NCBI GenBank assembly: GCA_035493475.1
Contig: DATJIF010000112.1
Coordinates: 1-64,000 of the forward strand
Length of the DNA stretch: 64,000 bases
Reading direction: 5' to 3'
Source of the DNA: Actinospica sp035493475
GTDB taxonomy: Bacteria; Actinomycetota; Actinomycetes; Streptomycetales; Catenulisporaceae
Below the pieces are notes generated by a model, which saw only the letters and a list, made by a program, of their open reading frames with translations, was not told the DNA's origin and searched no databases. This document shows positions 25,606 to 34,522 of this stretch, piece by piece; the stretch's first letter is position 1, and every line of letters begins with the position of its first letter. The position numbers and the translations under genes were made by a program.

Positions 25606-26061
25606 TCAGGGCCGCGGCTCGACGCGGGCGATCGCGGCCACGTCGTCGGGCTCGGGGCTCGGGTCGGTCTCGAACCAGCCCTCGAAGATCTCCCGCAGCA
25701 CGTGCATCGAGGTCAGGCGCAGGCTCAGGGCCAGCACGTTCGCGTCGTTCCAGCGGCGCGCGCCGGCCGCGGTGACCGAGTCGGTGCACAGCGCGGCCCG
25801 GATGCCGGGCACCTTGTTCGCCGCGATCGACACGCCGGTCCCGGTCCAGCAGGCCACGACCGCCTGGTCCGCCCGCCCCTCGACCACGTCCAGCGCGGCC
25901 GCCCGGGCGCACACCGACCACACCGCGGCCGGATCGGTGTCCTCGGCGCCGTCGGCGATCGCGCCGTGCCGGGCGACCACCTCGTGCCCGAGGGACTCCA
26001 GCAGGGCGGACATCGAACGCGACACCACGTCCCGGGAATCGGCTGCCACCGCGATACGCAT
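25606..26061 (-). CDS. rpiB: RpiB/LacAB-family sugar-phosphate isomerase
   Basis: A 151-residue enzyme of the ribose-5-phosphate isomerase B family. MRIAVAADSRD is the opening strand; the family signature CWTGTGVSIAANKVPGIRAALC holds the catalytic cysteine region, and NDANVLALSLRLTS follows. RpiB proteins interconvert ribulose- and ribose-5-phosphate in the pentose phosphate pathway. The consensus has GTGIGMSI; here TGTGVSI, a conservative change. Divergent from the asparaginase gene. Confidence 0.85.
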   Translation of the reverse strand: MRIAVAADSRDVVSRSMSALLESLGHEVVARHGAIADGAEDTDPAAVWSVCARAAALDVVEGRADQAVVACWTGTGVSIAANKVPGIRAALCTDSVTAAGARRWNDANVLALSLRLTSMHVLREIFEGWFETDPSPEPDDVAAIARVEPRP

Positions 26062-26132
26062 ACCGGTGAGCGTAACGCGGCATCCGGATCTGTAGGGTGT
26101 CCGAGGTCCATGTTCAACGGAAAGGCACTGCG

Positions 26133-27137
26133 ATGGCTGACGAGGTCGTCCTCTACACCCTCGGCGGAACGATCTCCATGGCGGGGAGCGGAGCCGGCGA
26201 CGGCGACGTGGCCGGCGTGGTCGCCCGGCTCGGCGGCGCGGACCTCGCGCACGACGTGCCCGGCCTCGCGGAGACCGGCGTCGCGCTCGTCGTCGAGGAC
26301 GTCGAGCGCGTCCCCAGCGCCGACCTCACCTTCGCCCAGGTCCTCGAACTGGTGCGACGCGCCTCCGAGGCCGTGCGGGCCGGGGCGCGCGGAGTCGTGG
26401 TCACGCAGGGCACCGACACGCTGGAGGAGAGCGCGTACCTCGCCGACCTCGTCTGGCCGCACCCCGAACCGCTGATCTTCACCGGCGCCATGCGCAACCC
26501 CACCTTGGCCGGACCCGACGGACCGGCGAACCTGCTCGCCGCCGTCACCGCCGCCGCCGAACCCGCCGCACGCGGCCTCGGGGTGCTCGTCGCGTTCAAC
26601 GACGAGCTGCACGCCGCGCGCTGGGTCCGCAAGGCCCACGCCACCAGCACCGCCACGTTCGTCTCCCCGGACGCCGGCCCGGTCGGGCGCCTGGAGGAGG
26701 AGCGGGTGCGGATCCTGTCCGTCCCGCCGCGCCGCGCGCCGCTGCCGATCCCGGCCGCGGACCAGCTGGACGCGGTGCGGGTAGCGGTGCACACGGCCGT
26801 GCTGGACGAGCAGGGCGACGAACTCGACGGGACCGCCGAGCGCTACCAGGGGCTGATCGTGGCCGGGCTCGGCGTCGGGCACGTCACCAGCCGCCTCGTG
26901 CCCGCGCTCGCCGGACTCGCCGAGCTGATGCCGGTCGTGCTCACCTCGCGCGCCGGCGCCGGACCGGTGCTGCGGCACACGTACGGCGCGCCCGGCTCCG
27001 AGATCGACCTGCAGAACAGGGGCCTGATCAACGGCGGGCTGCTGCACCCGTACAAGGCGCGCGTGCTGCTGCGGCTGCTGCTCGCAGGCGGCGCCGACCG
27101 CGAGCAGATCGCCGCCGCCCTCGCCGAGCACGGATAG
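26133..27137 (+). CDS. L-asparaginase (type I/II fold)
   Basis: A 334-residue amidohydrolase that converts asparagine to aspartate and ammonia. The first catalytic threonine lies in LYTLGGTISM and the second in VVTQGTDTLEESA; FTGAMRNP and the acidic FNDELHAARWVRKAH are family marks. The absence of a signal peptide suggests a cytoplasmic enzyme. ATG 26133 follows GGAAAGG with a seven-base spacer. It converges on the aminotransferase 13 bases downstream. Confidence 0.9.
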   Translation: MADEVVLYTLGGTISMAGSGAGDGDVAGVVARLGGADLAHDVPGLAETGVALVVEDVERVPSADLTFAQVLELVRRASEAVRAGARGVVVTQGTDTLEESAYLADLVWPHPEPLIFTGAMRNPTLAGPDGPANLLAAVTAAAEPAARGLGVLVAFNDELHAARWVRKAHATSTATFVSPDAGPVGRLEEERVRILSVPPRRAPLPIPAADQLDAVRVAVHTAVLDEQGDELDGTAERYQGLIVAGLGVGHVTSRLVPALAGLAELMPVVLTSRAGAGPVLRHTYGAPGSEIDLQNRGLINGGLLHPYKARVLLRLLLAGGADREQIAAALAEHG

Positions 27138-27149
27138 CAGCCAGACGGG

Positions 27150-28343
27150 TTACCGGGCCGCGAGCGCCTTCAGGCGGGACGCGGCCTCGGTCAGCACCTC
27201 GGGCCGCTTGCAGAACGCGAACCGCACGTACGGCGCGCCCTGGTCGCGGTGGTCGTAGAACACCTGGCTCGGGATCGCGACCACCCCGGCGCGGTGCGGC
27301 AGCGCGCGGCAGAACTCCGCGCCGTCCGCACCTGCCGCGCCGGGCAGGCCGAGCGGGCGGATGTCGGCGGTCACGAAGTAAGTGCCCTGCGTGCGCATCA
27401 CTCCGAACCCGGCGTCCGCGAGCGCGGCGGACAGCAGGTCCCGCTTCGCCTGCAGGTCGGCGGTGAACGACGCGAAGTACTCGGCGGGCAGCGCGAGCGC
27501 CTCGGCGACCGCGTACTGGAACGGACCCGAGCTGACGTACGTGAGGAACTGCTTCGCCGCGCGCACGGCCGAGGTCAGCTCGGGGCTCGCGCACACCCAG
27601 CCGACCTTCCAGCCGGTCACCGAGAACGTCTTGCCCGCCGACGAGATAGCCACCGTGCGCTCCCGCATCCCCGGGAACGACGCCAGCGGCACGTGCTCGC
27701 CGCCGTCGAACACCAGATGCTCGTACACCTCGTCGGTCACCGCGTACAGGTCGCGCTCCACGCACAGCTCCGCGACCTGCGCCAACTGCTCGCGGCCCAG
27801 GACGGTGCCGGTCGGGTTGTGCGGGGTGTTGAGCAGGATCAGCCGCGTCCGGTCGGTCACGGCGGCACGCAGCTCGTCGAGGTCCAGGCCGAACCGGTCG
27901 CCGTCCGGGCGCAGCGTCACCGGGACGCGGCGGGCCCCGGCCATCGCGATGCACGCCGCGTACGAGTCGTAGTACGGCTCCAGCGCGATGACCTCGTCGC
28001 CGGGTTCGAGCAGGCCGAGCAGCGCCGCCGCGATCGCCTCCGTGGCCCCGGCCGTCACCAGCACCTCGCGGTCCGGGTCGTAGTCGAGCCCGTAGTTGCG
28101 CGAGCGGTGCGCGGCGATCGCGCGGCGCAGCTCCGGGATGCCCGGCCCCGGCGGGTACTGGTTGCCGCGGCCCTCCGCGATCGCCCGCTGCGCCGCCTCC
28201 AGGATCGCGGCGGGACCGTCGGTGTCCGGGAAGCCCTGGCCCAGGTTGATCGACCCGGTCTCGACCGCCAGTTGCGACATCTCGGCGAAGATCGTGGTGC
28301 CGAACTCGGCGAGGCTGCGGTTGAGCGCGGGGCGGGCGGGCAT
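27150..28343 (-). CDS. Class I/II PLP aminotransferase (DapC-like)
   Basis: A 397-residue fold-type I aminotransferase. NLGQGFPD, YPPGPGIPELR, VTAGATEAIAAALLG, NTPHNPTG, the aspartate in AVTDEVYEHL, and the Schiff-base lysine in SSAGKTFSVTGWKVGW are all present; the C-terminal arginine site is VRFAFCKRPE. Closest known groups are N-succinyldiaminopimelate aminotransferase (lysine pathway) and kynurenine aminotransferases. No dap gene is adjacent. ATG 28343 has GAGGAG upstream. Confidence 0.9.
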   Translation of the reverse strand: MPARPALNRSLAEFGTTIFAEMSQLAVETGSINLGQGFPDTDGPAAILEAAQRAIAEGRGNQYPPGPGIPELRRAIAAHRSRNYGLDYDPDREVLVTAGATEAIAAALLGLLEPGDEVIALEPYYDSYAACIAMAGARRVPVTLRPDGDRFGLDLDELRAAVTDRTRLILLNTPHNPTGTVLGREQLAQVAELCVERDLYAVTDEVYEHLVFDGGEHVPLASFPGMRERTVAISSAGKTFSVTGWKVGWVCASPELTSAVRAAKQFLTYVSSGPFQYAVAEALALPAEYFASFTADLQAKRDLLSAALADAGFGVMRTQGTYFVTADIRPLGLPGAAGADGAEFCRALPHRAGVVAIPSQVFYDHRDQGAPYVRFAFCKRPEVLTEAASRLKALAAR

Positions 28344-28372
28344 CGGGGCTCCTCGGGTCACGACGGAATGGA

Positions 28373-28891
28373 TCACACTGTAGTGGCCGGGACGGTGAAG
28401 CAGATCCACGCGTCCGCCGGGATCTCCGGCCGGCCCGCGACCGGCCGGTGCTCCAGATGCCAGCCCTCCCCGGCCGCCGCCTCGGCCACCCGCGGCCAGA
28501 ACGCGACGGCCGCGGTGTTCGCGTCCTGAAACGCCACCTCCCAGGACCCGGGACTGCGGCGCAGCACGTCCAGCGCCGCGGGAATCCCGTGGCCCCGGCG
28601 GCGGGCGGCGTTGACCAGGAAGAACGAGTTCAGCACGGTCGGGCCCGGGCCGCCGAGGCCGCGCACGAGGGCGAATCCGGCCGGGTGCCCGTCGAGGTGG
28701 AACACGTACGCGGCCCAGCCGGGGTCGGTCAGCGCCGCGTGCAGCCGGTCGGAGCGGAAGGTGCCGTCCGGGCCGGGCAGCGCATGCGTGTAGACGGACA
28801 TGTCATGCCGGAACAGCAGCCACAGGCGTTCGAGCAGGACACGGTCGGCGGGGTCGGCGGGCGCGGCGGCGCGGACAGTGAGAGCGGTCAT
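28373..28891 (-). CDS. GNAT-family N-acetyltransferase
   Basis: A 172-residue single-domain GNAT. The core NSFFLVNAARRRGHGIPAALDVLRR is the acetyl-CoA binding loop and helix (R-x-x-G-x-G/A), and SWEVAFQDANTAAVAFWPRVA is motif B. The N-terminal LERLWLLFRHDMS is typical of predicted amine acetylases. Acceptor unknown. The stop lies 29 bases before the aminotransferase start. Confidence 0.8.
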   Translation of the reverse strand: MTALTVRAAAPADPADRVLLERLWLLFRHDMSVYTHALPGPDGTFRSDRLHAALTDPGWAAYVFHLDGHPAGFALVRGLGGPGPTVLNSFFLVNAARRRGHGIPAALDVLRRSPGSWEVAFQDANTAAVAFWPRVAEAAAGEGWHLEHRPVAGRPEIPADAWICFTVPATTV

Positions 28892-28914
28892 ACCATCTAG
28901 TACCACATCAGCGG

Positions 28915-29700
28915 TCAGCCGAGCTGGATCGACCGCTTGGCCAGGCCGTTCCAGAACCCGTCGATGACGCTGCGCTGCGTGTCGAGGTCCGCCTCCCCCG
29001 CCCCCAGCGTGACGAACAGCGGCGCGAAATGCTCGGTGCGCGGATGGGCTGCGTGCGCGGCGGGCGCCTTGTGCTCGAAGTCCAGCAGCGCGTCGATGTC
29101 CCCGGCGGCCAGCGTCTCGCGACCCCACGCGTCGAACTCGCGCATCACCGAGGCGACCGACCCGTCCCGCGACAGGGCCCTGAGGTTGTGCGTGAAGAAG
29201 CCGCTGCCCACGATCAGCACGCCCTCGTCCCGCAGCGGAGCGAGACGCCGGCCGATCTCGTACAGCTCCCCCGGGTCCAGGCTCGGCAGCGAGATCTGCA
29301 GCACCGGCACGTCCGCGTCCGGGAACATCTCCACCAGCGGCACGTACGCGCCGTGGTCCAGGCCCCGGTCCGGCACGTCCTGCACCGGGCGGCCCGCGGC
29401 GGCCAGCAGCTTGCGGACCTGCGCCGCGAGCGCGGGAGCGCCGGGCGCCGGATACGTGACCTGGTAGTAGTGCCGCGGGAAGCCCCAGAAGTCGTAGACC
29501 AGCGGGATCGTCTCCACGGCGCCGAGGGCGAGCGGCGCGTCCTCCCAGTGCGCGGACACCATCAGGATCGCGCGCGGCCGCGGCAGCCCGGCGGACCACG
29601 CGGCCAACTCCCCCGGCCAGATCGGGTCGTCGGCCAGCGGCGGCGCGCCGTGGCTCAGGTAGATCGCGGGCATGCGCACGTCCAGGCTCGGCTCACTCAT
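28915..29700 (-). CDS. LigB-type extradiol dioxygenase (DODA-like)
   Basis: A 261-residue enzyme of the class III extradiol ring-cleaving dioxygenase family, as in 4,5-DOPA dioxygenase and YgiD. Metal ligands are expected in YLSHGAPPL (His), SAHWED (His) and GSGFFTHNLR (His); DRGLDHGAYVPL supplies the catalytic histidine and DFWGFPRHYYQ is a strong family mark. It cleaves catechol-type rings using a non-haem metal. Start ATG 29700. Confidence 0.88.
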   Translation of the reverse strand: MSEPSLDVRMPAIYLSHGAPPLADDPIWPGELAAWSAGLPRPRAILMVSAHWEDAPLALGAVETIPLVYDFWGFPRHYYQVTYPAPGAPALAAQVRKLLAAAGRPVQDVPDRGLDHGAYVPLVEMFPDADVPVLQISLPSLDPGELYEIGRRLAPLRDEGVLIVGSGFFTHNLRALSRDGSVASVMREFDAWGRETLAAGDIDALLDFEHKAPAAHAAHPRTEHFAPLFVTLGAGEADLDTQRSVIDGFWNGLAKRSIQLG

Positions 29701-29759
29701 ACCAGCGGGAAGGCGGACGCGGCCTCGGGTTATTCCCGGCACCCGGCGGGTCGCGGCCG

Positions 29760-30176
29760 CTACCGCCCGCGCAGCCGGTCCACCTCGCGCCGGTCCCGCT
29801 TCGTCGGCCGCCCCGCGCCCCGGTCCCGGATCGCCGTCGGGCCCGCGAACTCGCGCGCCGGGGGCGGCGGGCTCTCGTCCAGGTAGCAGGTCGCCGCGAC
29901 CGGCGGACCGACCCGCTTGGAGATCAGCTTCGTCACGGTCACGATCCGCTCCCAGCCGTCCGAGCGGCGCACCCGCACCTGGTCGCCGACCTTCACCGCC
30001 TGCGCGGGCTTGACCTTCTCCCCGTTCACCCGCACATGCCCGCCCTTGCACGCGTCGGCCGCCTGCGAACGCGTCTTGGCCAGCCGCACCGACCAGATCC
30101 ACACGTCCAGCCGCACGCTGCCCGGCCCGCCCCCGTCGCCGCCCGCCGTCGCGCTGTGTGATCCGTTCTCGGCCAT
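29760..30176 (-). CDS. S4-domain RNA-binding protein (Hsp15-like)
   Basis: A 138-residue basic protein. After a Gly/Ser-rich start, VRLDVWIWSVRLAKTRSQAADACKGG, HVRVNGEKVKPAQAVKVGD and VRVRRSD form a standard S4 RNA-binding domain. The basic C-terminal tail GRPTKRDRREVDRLRGR matches Hsp15/YabO-type proteins, which bind stalled 50S-nascent chain complexes or rRNA. Divergent from the methyltransferase at 30239. Confidence 0.88.
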   Translation of the reverse strand: MAENGSHSATAGGDGGGPGSVRLDVWIWSVRLAKTRSQAADACKGGHVRVNGEKVKPAQAVKVGDQVRVRRSDGWERIVTVTKLISKRVGPPVAATCYLDESPPPPAREFAGPTAIRDRGAGRPTKRDRREVDRLRGR

Positions 30177-30238
30177 CCCACGACGGTAGCGGATACTCGC
30201 AGGGCACCGGCACCGCAGCCCCCGTAGTCTCGTCGACC

Positions 30239-30895
30239 ATGGACTGGAAGCGCTGGCACGACCGGTACGACGACCCCGACTCCGACCTCGCCGAACGCCT
30301 GACGGTCGTGCGCGACCGCATCCGCGACGCGCTCGACGCCGCCCCCGCCGGACCGCTGCGCGCGATCAGCCTGTGCGCGGGCCAGGGCCGCGACCTGATC
30401 CCCGTGCTCGCCGAGCACCCGCGCGGCCGCGACGTGCACGCCCGCCTGGTCGAACTCGACCCAGAGAACGCGGACGCCGCCCGGCAGATGGCCGCCGAAC
30501 TCGGCCTGGACCAGGTGGAGGTCGTCACCGGCGACGCGTCGCTCACCGACCACTACATCGACCTGACGCCCACGGACCTCGTGCTCGTCTGCGGCGTCTA
30601 CGGCAACCTGCGCGCAGCCGACATCGAGAACACGATCGCCACGTGCACCGCGCTGTGCGCCACCGGAGGCACGGTCATCTGGACGCGCGGCCGCCGCCCG
30701 GAGGAGTCGATGGTGCCGCGGATCTGCGCGTGGTACGACGAACTCGGCTTCGAACAGCTCTGGCTCCAGGAACCGGACCGGCAGAACTGCGTCGGCGCGT
30801 ACCGGTACCGCGGAACGCCGAAGCCGCTGGAGCCGGGCGTGAGCATGTTCGAGTTCATCGGCTACGACGTGCTCTACCCGAAGCCCGCCGCGTAG
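30239..30895 (+). CDS. Class I SAM-dependent methyltransferase
   Basis: A 218-residue enzyme. The SAM-binding start is ISLCAGQGRDLIPVL; the ribose-contacting acid is in LVELDPENA; TGDASL and LVLVCGVYGNL follow. The N-terminal helix WHDRYDDPDSDLAERL is shared with small-molecule methyltransferases of actinomycetes. Substrate unknown. It converges on the arylamine N-acetyltransferase at 30925. Confidence 0.85.
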   Translation: MDWKRWHDRYDDPDSDLAERLTVVRDRIRDALDAAPAGPLRAISLCAGQGRDLIPVLAEHPRGRDVHARLVELDPENADAARQMAAELGLDQVEVVTGDASLTDHYIDLTPTDLVLVCGVYGNLRAADIENTIATCTALCATGGTVIWTRGRRPEESMVPRICAWYDELGFEQLWLQEPDRQNCVGAYRYRGTPKPLEPGVSMFEFIGYDVLYPKPAA

Positions 30896-30924
30896 CGTCC
30901 CGTTCCCGCTGGTACTCGCTGGTT

Positions 30925-31845
30925 CTAGCTGGTGGCGGCGGCGCGCTCGGCGAGCCACTCCTCGTGCGCCGCCGAGACCCGCCGCCACAGCGCCGCCCGC
31001 TCGGTCTCGTCCACGTCGTCGAGGTGCAGGCCGAAGACGTCCGCGAGCAGCTCGAACCAGGCTTGCTGCGAGTCGATCGGCTGCTTCGTCACGCCGTCGC
31101 CGTCGATGCGGTAAATCATCCGGCCGCGCAGCACGTCCGCGCCGTGCGCATCCCGACGACTGGCGATCGCCGCCCGCACGAAACTCGAGTCCGGCGACGT
31201 CGAGAGCCGGTGATGCGCCTGCGCGAACGCCTCGACCCCCACCGGCTCCGGCGCGAACACCATCGACACGAACGACTCGTGCCCCGGATCATGCACGAAC
31301 CGCCACCCGCCCACGCGGCCCGCCCACGGCTCCAACCCGTACGTGAACGGACCCTGCGACACGGCGGTCCGGGTCCCGATGCCGTTGGGCGTGCCCTCGC
31401 GCAGCGGCATCGGCTCGTACGGGGCGTCGCCGAGACCGCAGTCCACGAACCAGGCCTCCCCGTCGCACAGCACCGTCAGCACCTGGTGATTGATCGTCAG
31501 CCCGGTCGAGGCCTGGTCCACCTCCGCGCCGCGCACCTCGCCGAGATGCCGCGTCACGTCGTACCCGAGCGACGCCAGCAGCGTGCCGAGCGCCCCGTTC
31601 AGATGAAAGCAGTAGCCGCCGCGGCCGCGCGCGATCCGCGCGATCGTCTCCGCCGGATCCACGCTCGTCGGCCGGTTCAGCTGGATCTCGAAGTTCTCGT
31701 ACGGGATCCGCTCCATGTGCGCCCGGTGCGCCGCGAACAGCCACGCCGCGTCCGGGCGCCCCGGCCGCTCCAGCCCGAGCCTGGCCAGGTATCCGTCGAT
31801 GTCCGCCGCCGGATCCGGCCGCACCGCCCCACTGCGAAAGGTCAC
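30925..31845 (-). CDS. Arylamine N-acetyltransferase
   Basis: A 306-residue NAT with a complete Cys-His-Asp triad: Cys79 in RGGYCFHLNGAL, His120 in LTINHQVLTV and Asp135 in FVDCGLGDAPYEP, with spacings like those of known NATs. It moves acetyl groups from acetyl-CoA to aromatic amines or hydrazines; in actinomycetes relatives also close amides in polyketide pathways (RifF-like). The GTG start at 31845 overlaps the TGA of the GH12 gene, an odd partner for translational coupling. Confidence 0.92.
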   Translation of the reverse strand: MTFRSGAVRPDPAADIDGYLARLGLERPGRPDAAWLFAAHRAHMERIPYENFEIQLNRPTSVDPAETIARIARGRGGYCFHLNGALGTLLASLGYDVTRHLGEVRGAEVDQASTGLTINHQVLTVLCDGEAWFVDCGLGDAPYEPMPLREGTPNGIGTRTAVSQGPFTYGLEPWAGRVGGWRFVHDPGHESFVSMVFAPEPVGVEAFAQAHHRLSTSPDSSFVRAAIASRRDAHGADVLRGRMIYRIDGDGVTKQPIDSQQAWFELLADVFGLHLDDVDETERAALWRRVSAAHEEWLAERAAATS

Positions 31846-32963
31846 GCAGGCGAGCCTAACGGTCGTGGCGGCGGCGGGGGCGACGAGCTGGCCGAGGCCG
31901 AGGTCGAGGCCGATGGTGACGGTGACGGAGAGGCCGACGCCGTGCTGGGCGATGGCGTCGGGGTAGGAGTGGGAGTCGGGTTCGGACTCGCGGACGTGGT
32001 CGGGCTCGACGTCGGACTCGGAGTCAGGGTCGGGGTCGGACTCGCCGATGTCGTCGGCGTGGGGGTGGACGTGGCCGTCGGCGTGGGCGTCGGGCTGGGG
32101 CTCGGGGTCGTCGTCGGGCTCGGCGAGGGCGAACCGGTGCCGGGGCCGCCGACCTGCACGGAGAACGAGTTCGTCGCGAGTCCCGCACCGCCCTGCCACA
32201 GCTCGAACCCGGCCTCGACCGCGATCAGGTAGCAGGACTCCGAGATGTAGCCGCGGCTCACGGCGTCGCGGGCGATCGGGTACAGGTCCAGCGCGGTCAC
32301 CGACGTGGCCGGAGTCGTCAACTCGTAGCTGATCGTCGGCTCCGTCGTCTGCACGCCCTCCCACACCCGGTAGCTCGTGCCGTCCAGGGTCACGTCCGAC
32401 GCCACCGTCGCGCCGTACGGCTGCAGCGAGCCCTGGTGGCCCAGCCAGACCATGACCTCCGCGCAGTCCGGGGCGCCGCGCGTGGTGGCGGCATGGTTGA
32501 ACCAGATGTCGTAGGCGACGTCGTACACGTTCCCGGTCCCGGTCGGCTGCGTCGTCGTCCAGCTCGTGGTCACCTCACCGGGCGTCAGGTTCGCCACCTG
32601 GATCGGGTTCGCCGCGAGCCCGCCGGTCGAGCAGGAGCCCCAGTGGCAGCCCTGGTAGATCGACGGATACCCGCCCGGAGCGCCCGGCGGCGTGGTCATG
32701 TCCGAGTTCGCGACGGCGAAGTCCGCACCGCCGTCCGTGGTCACGCACTCGTTCGCGCCGGAGTTGTACTCGTCGTTCTGCACGATGTACGTCCCGCCGC
32801 CCACCGACGCCTGCTGGCCGCCGCACAGCGTGGCCGGCTCGGCGTTCGCGCCCTGCGACGGCAGCAGGAACAGCGACGCCGCCACGACCGCCAGCGCCCC
32901 GGCCACCGTCGCCCCGGCGGCGATCCGCGGCTCGCGCGCACGCCCTGGCCTGTGCGTTCCCAT
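31842..32963 (-). CDS. Secreted GH12 endoglucanase with bare C-terminal Pro/Thr/Ser tail
   Basis: A 373-residue exported enzyme. The signal region (1-42) has a basic start and a hydrophobic core ending SQGANA. The GH12 domain (about 44-270) has NDEYNSGANECV, GYPSIYQGCHWGSC, YDVAYDIWFN, the nucleophile Glu169 in AEVMVWLGH and the acid/base Glu254 in AGFELWQGG. The family cleaves beta-1,4-glucans and xyloglucan. From about 274 to the end comes a run of SPSPTTTPSP-type linker of about 100 residues, which normally joins a cellulose-binding module, but none follows. The stop overlaps the NAT start. Confidence 0.93.
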   Translation of the reverse strand: MGTHRPGRAREPRIAAGATVAGALAVVAASLFLLPSQGANAEPATLCGGQQASVGGGTYIVQNDEYNSGANECVTTDGGADFAVANSDMTTPPGAPGGYPSIYQGCHWGSCSTGGLAANPIQVANLTPGEVTTSWTTTQPTGTGNVYDVAYDIWFNHAATTRGAPDCAEVMVWLGHQGSLQPYGATVASDVTLDGTSYRVWEGVQTTEPTISYELTTPATSVTALDLYPIARDAVSRGYISESCYLIAVEAGFELWQGGAGLATNSFSVQVGGPGTGSPSPSPTTTPSPSPTPTPTATSTPTPTTSASPTPTLTPSPTSSPTTSASPNPTPTPTPTPSPSTASASPSPSPSASTSASASSSPPPPPRPLGSPA

Positions 32964-33072
32964 GTACCGCCGCCCTCGTTTCTCCGGATCATCCTCTTGA
33001 TCCGGAAGGTAGCTCCGGGCGGCCGACAATCAAGGGCCGAACGGGGTGTCACGCTCGCGAATCACCCGAAGG

Positions 33073-33094
33073 GACGGCATTGCGTTATGCCGTC
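33073..33094. terminator. Hairpin across the MFS stop codon
   Basis: GACGGCAT and ATGCCGTC are perfect eight-base arms around TGCGTT; the MFS stop (TAA, 33087-33085) lies within it. Position suggests a 3'-end structure or terminator for the gene at 33085. Confidence 0.4.
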
Positions 33095-34485
33095 AGAGCG
33101 TCACCCACGTTCCGCGGCAGCAGCACCGCCTCCACCGCCGGAACCAGCAGCAACGCCGCGACGACGATGAACGCCCCCTGATAGTCGTCGTGCACGCCCA
33201 GCGCCAGGCACAGCCGCAGCGCCATCGCGCCCGTCGCCGCCCCGAGCCCGACCGCGAGCTGCTGGATCGAGGAGGAGAGCGTGTTGGCGTCGGCGAGCCC
33301 GGCCGCGTCCACGTCGGCGTACGCGACCGTGTTGTAGACGGTGAACCCGATCGACCGGAACGCGCCGCTCGCCACCAACAGCACGACCGTCAGCACGATC
33401 GGCGTGTCCCCGCGCAGCGCCGCGATCAGCGACGTGGTCACGACCGAGCCGAGCACCGCCCCGAGGACCACGGTGCGAAAACCCAGGCGGCGCAGCAGCG
33501 GCGTGGTCGCGGGCTTGATGCCGATGTTCCCGGCGAACAGCGCCACCGTCGCCGAACCCGCGCGCGCCGGAGTCCAGCCGAACGAGTCCACGAAAAGCAG
33601 CGGCACCAGGAACGCCACCGCGTTGATCGCGATCCGGAACACCGACCCGCCCGCGTGCGCGAACCGGAAACTGCGGATCCGCAGCGCGTCCAGCCGCAGC
33701 AGCGGATTCTCGGCGGTACGGAAGCGGCGGATCGCGGCCACGCCGGTGACCAGCGCGACCGCCACGCAGCCGTACGCGGTCTCCAGGTCGGAGCCGGGGA
33801 TCGCCACGATCGACGCCGCGGACGTCAGACTGCCGAGACAGAGCGCGCTCATCGTCCACCCGCGCACGTCCAGACTCCGTGCCGGACCACGCTCCGGCGG
33901 GATCGCACTCACACATGCGAGCGCTACGGCCCCGAGCGGCACGTTCAGCAGGAAGATCCAGCGCCACGAGGCGTACGTGGCCAGGAACCCGCCGACCACC
34001 GGCCCGAGCAGCGGCGCGGCCAGCGCGGGCCAGGTCAGGAACGCGACCGCGCGGATCACCTCCTCGCGCCGCACCCCGCGCAACACGACGAGCCGCCCGA
34101 CCGGCACCATCAACGCCCCGCCGACACCCTGCGCGACCCTAGCCGCGTTCAACGCCGCGAGCGAGGGCGCCAGCGCGCACAGCGCCGAGGCGACGGTGAA
34201 CACGACCACGGCTGTCGCGAACACCCGCCGCCCGCCGAACCGGTCCACCGCCCAGCCGCCGAGCGGGATGAACGCGGCCACCGTCACCAGATACGCGCTG
34301 ATCGGCACCGCCATCGCCGCCGACGACACCCCGAGCGCCGACGCGGCCCGCGGCGCGGCCGTGGTCAGCGCCGTGCCGTCGAGCAGCTCCATGAACATGG
34401 CCCCGGCCACGAGCAGCGCCGTGGGACGCGAGAGCGCTCCCGCTGATCCCGCTGTCCCTGCGGATATTCGCATGGGGTGCAGCAT
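33085..34485 (-). CDS. MFS transporter, DHA2 drug-efflux type
   Basis: A 466-residue transporter with about 14 helices. Motif A is GGWAVDRFGGRRVFATAVVV; motif C-like GPVVGGFLATYASWRW is followed by IFLLNVPLGAVAL, as in EmrB/QacA-type exporters. The second half is poorly charged and has TTPLLRRLGFR. It likely exports drugs by proton antiport; substrate unknown. The second ATG at 34473 is an alternative start, and neither has a strong ribosome site. Confidence 0.87.
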   Translation of the reverse strand: MLHPMRISAGTAGSAGALSRPTALLVAGAMFMELLDGTALTTAAPRAASALGVSSAAMAVPISAYLVTVAAFIPLGGWAVDRFGGRRVFATAVVVFTVASALCALAPSLAALNAARVAQGVGGALMVPVGRLVVLRGVRREEVIRAVAFLTWPALAAPLLGPVVGGFLATYASWRWIFLLNVPLGAVALACVSAIPPERGPARSLDVRGWTMSALCLGSLTSAASIVAIPGSDLETAYGCVAVALVTGVAAIRRFRTAENPLLRLDALRIRSFRFAHAGGSVFRIAINAVAFLVPLLFVDSFGWTPARAGSATVALFAGNIGIKPATTPLLRRLGFRTVVLGAVLGSVVTTSLIAALRGDTPIVLTVVLLVASGAFRSIGFTVYNTVAYADVDAAGLADANTLSSSIQQLAVGLGAATGAMALRLCLALGVHDDYQGAFIVVAALLLVPAVEAVLLPRNVGDALTA

Positions 34486-34522
34486 CGCACGGACGACGTA
34501 AGGACCGAACCCCGCGTCCGCA

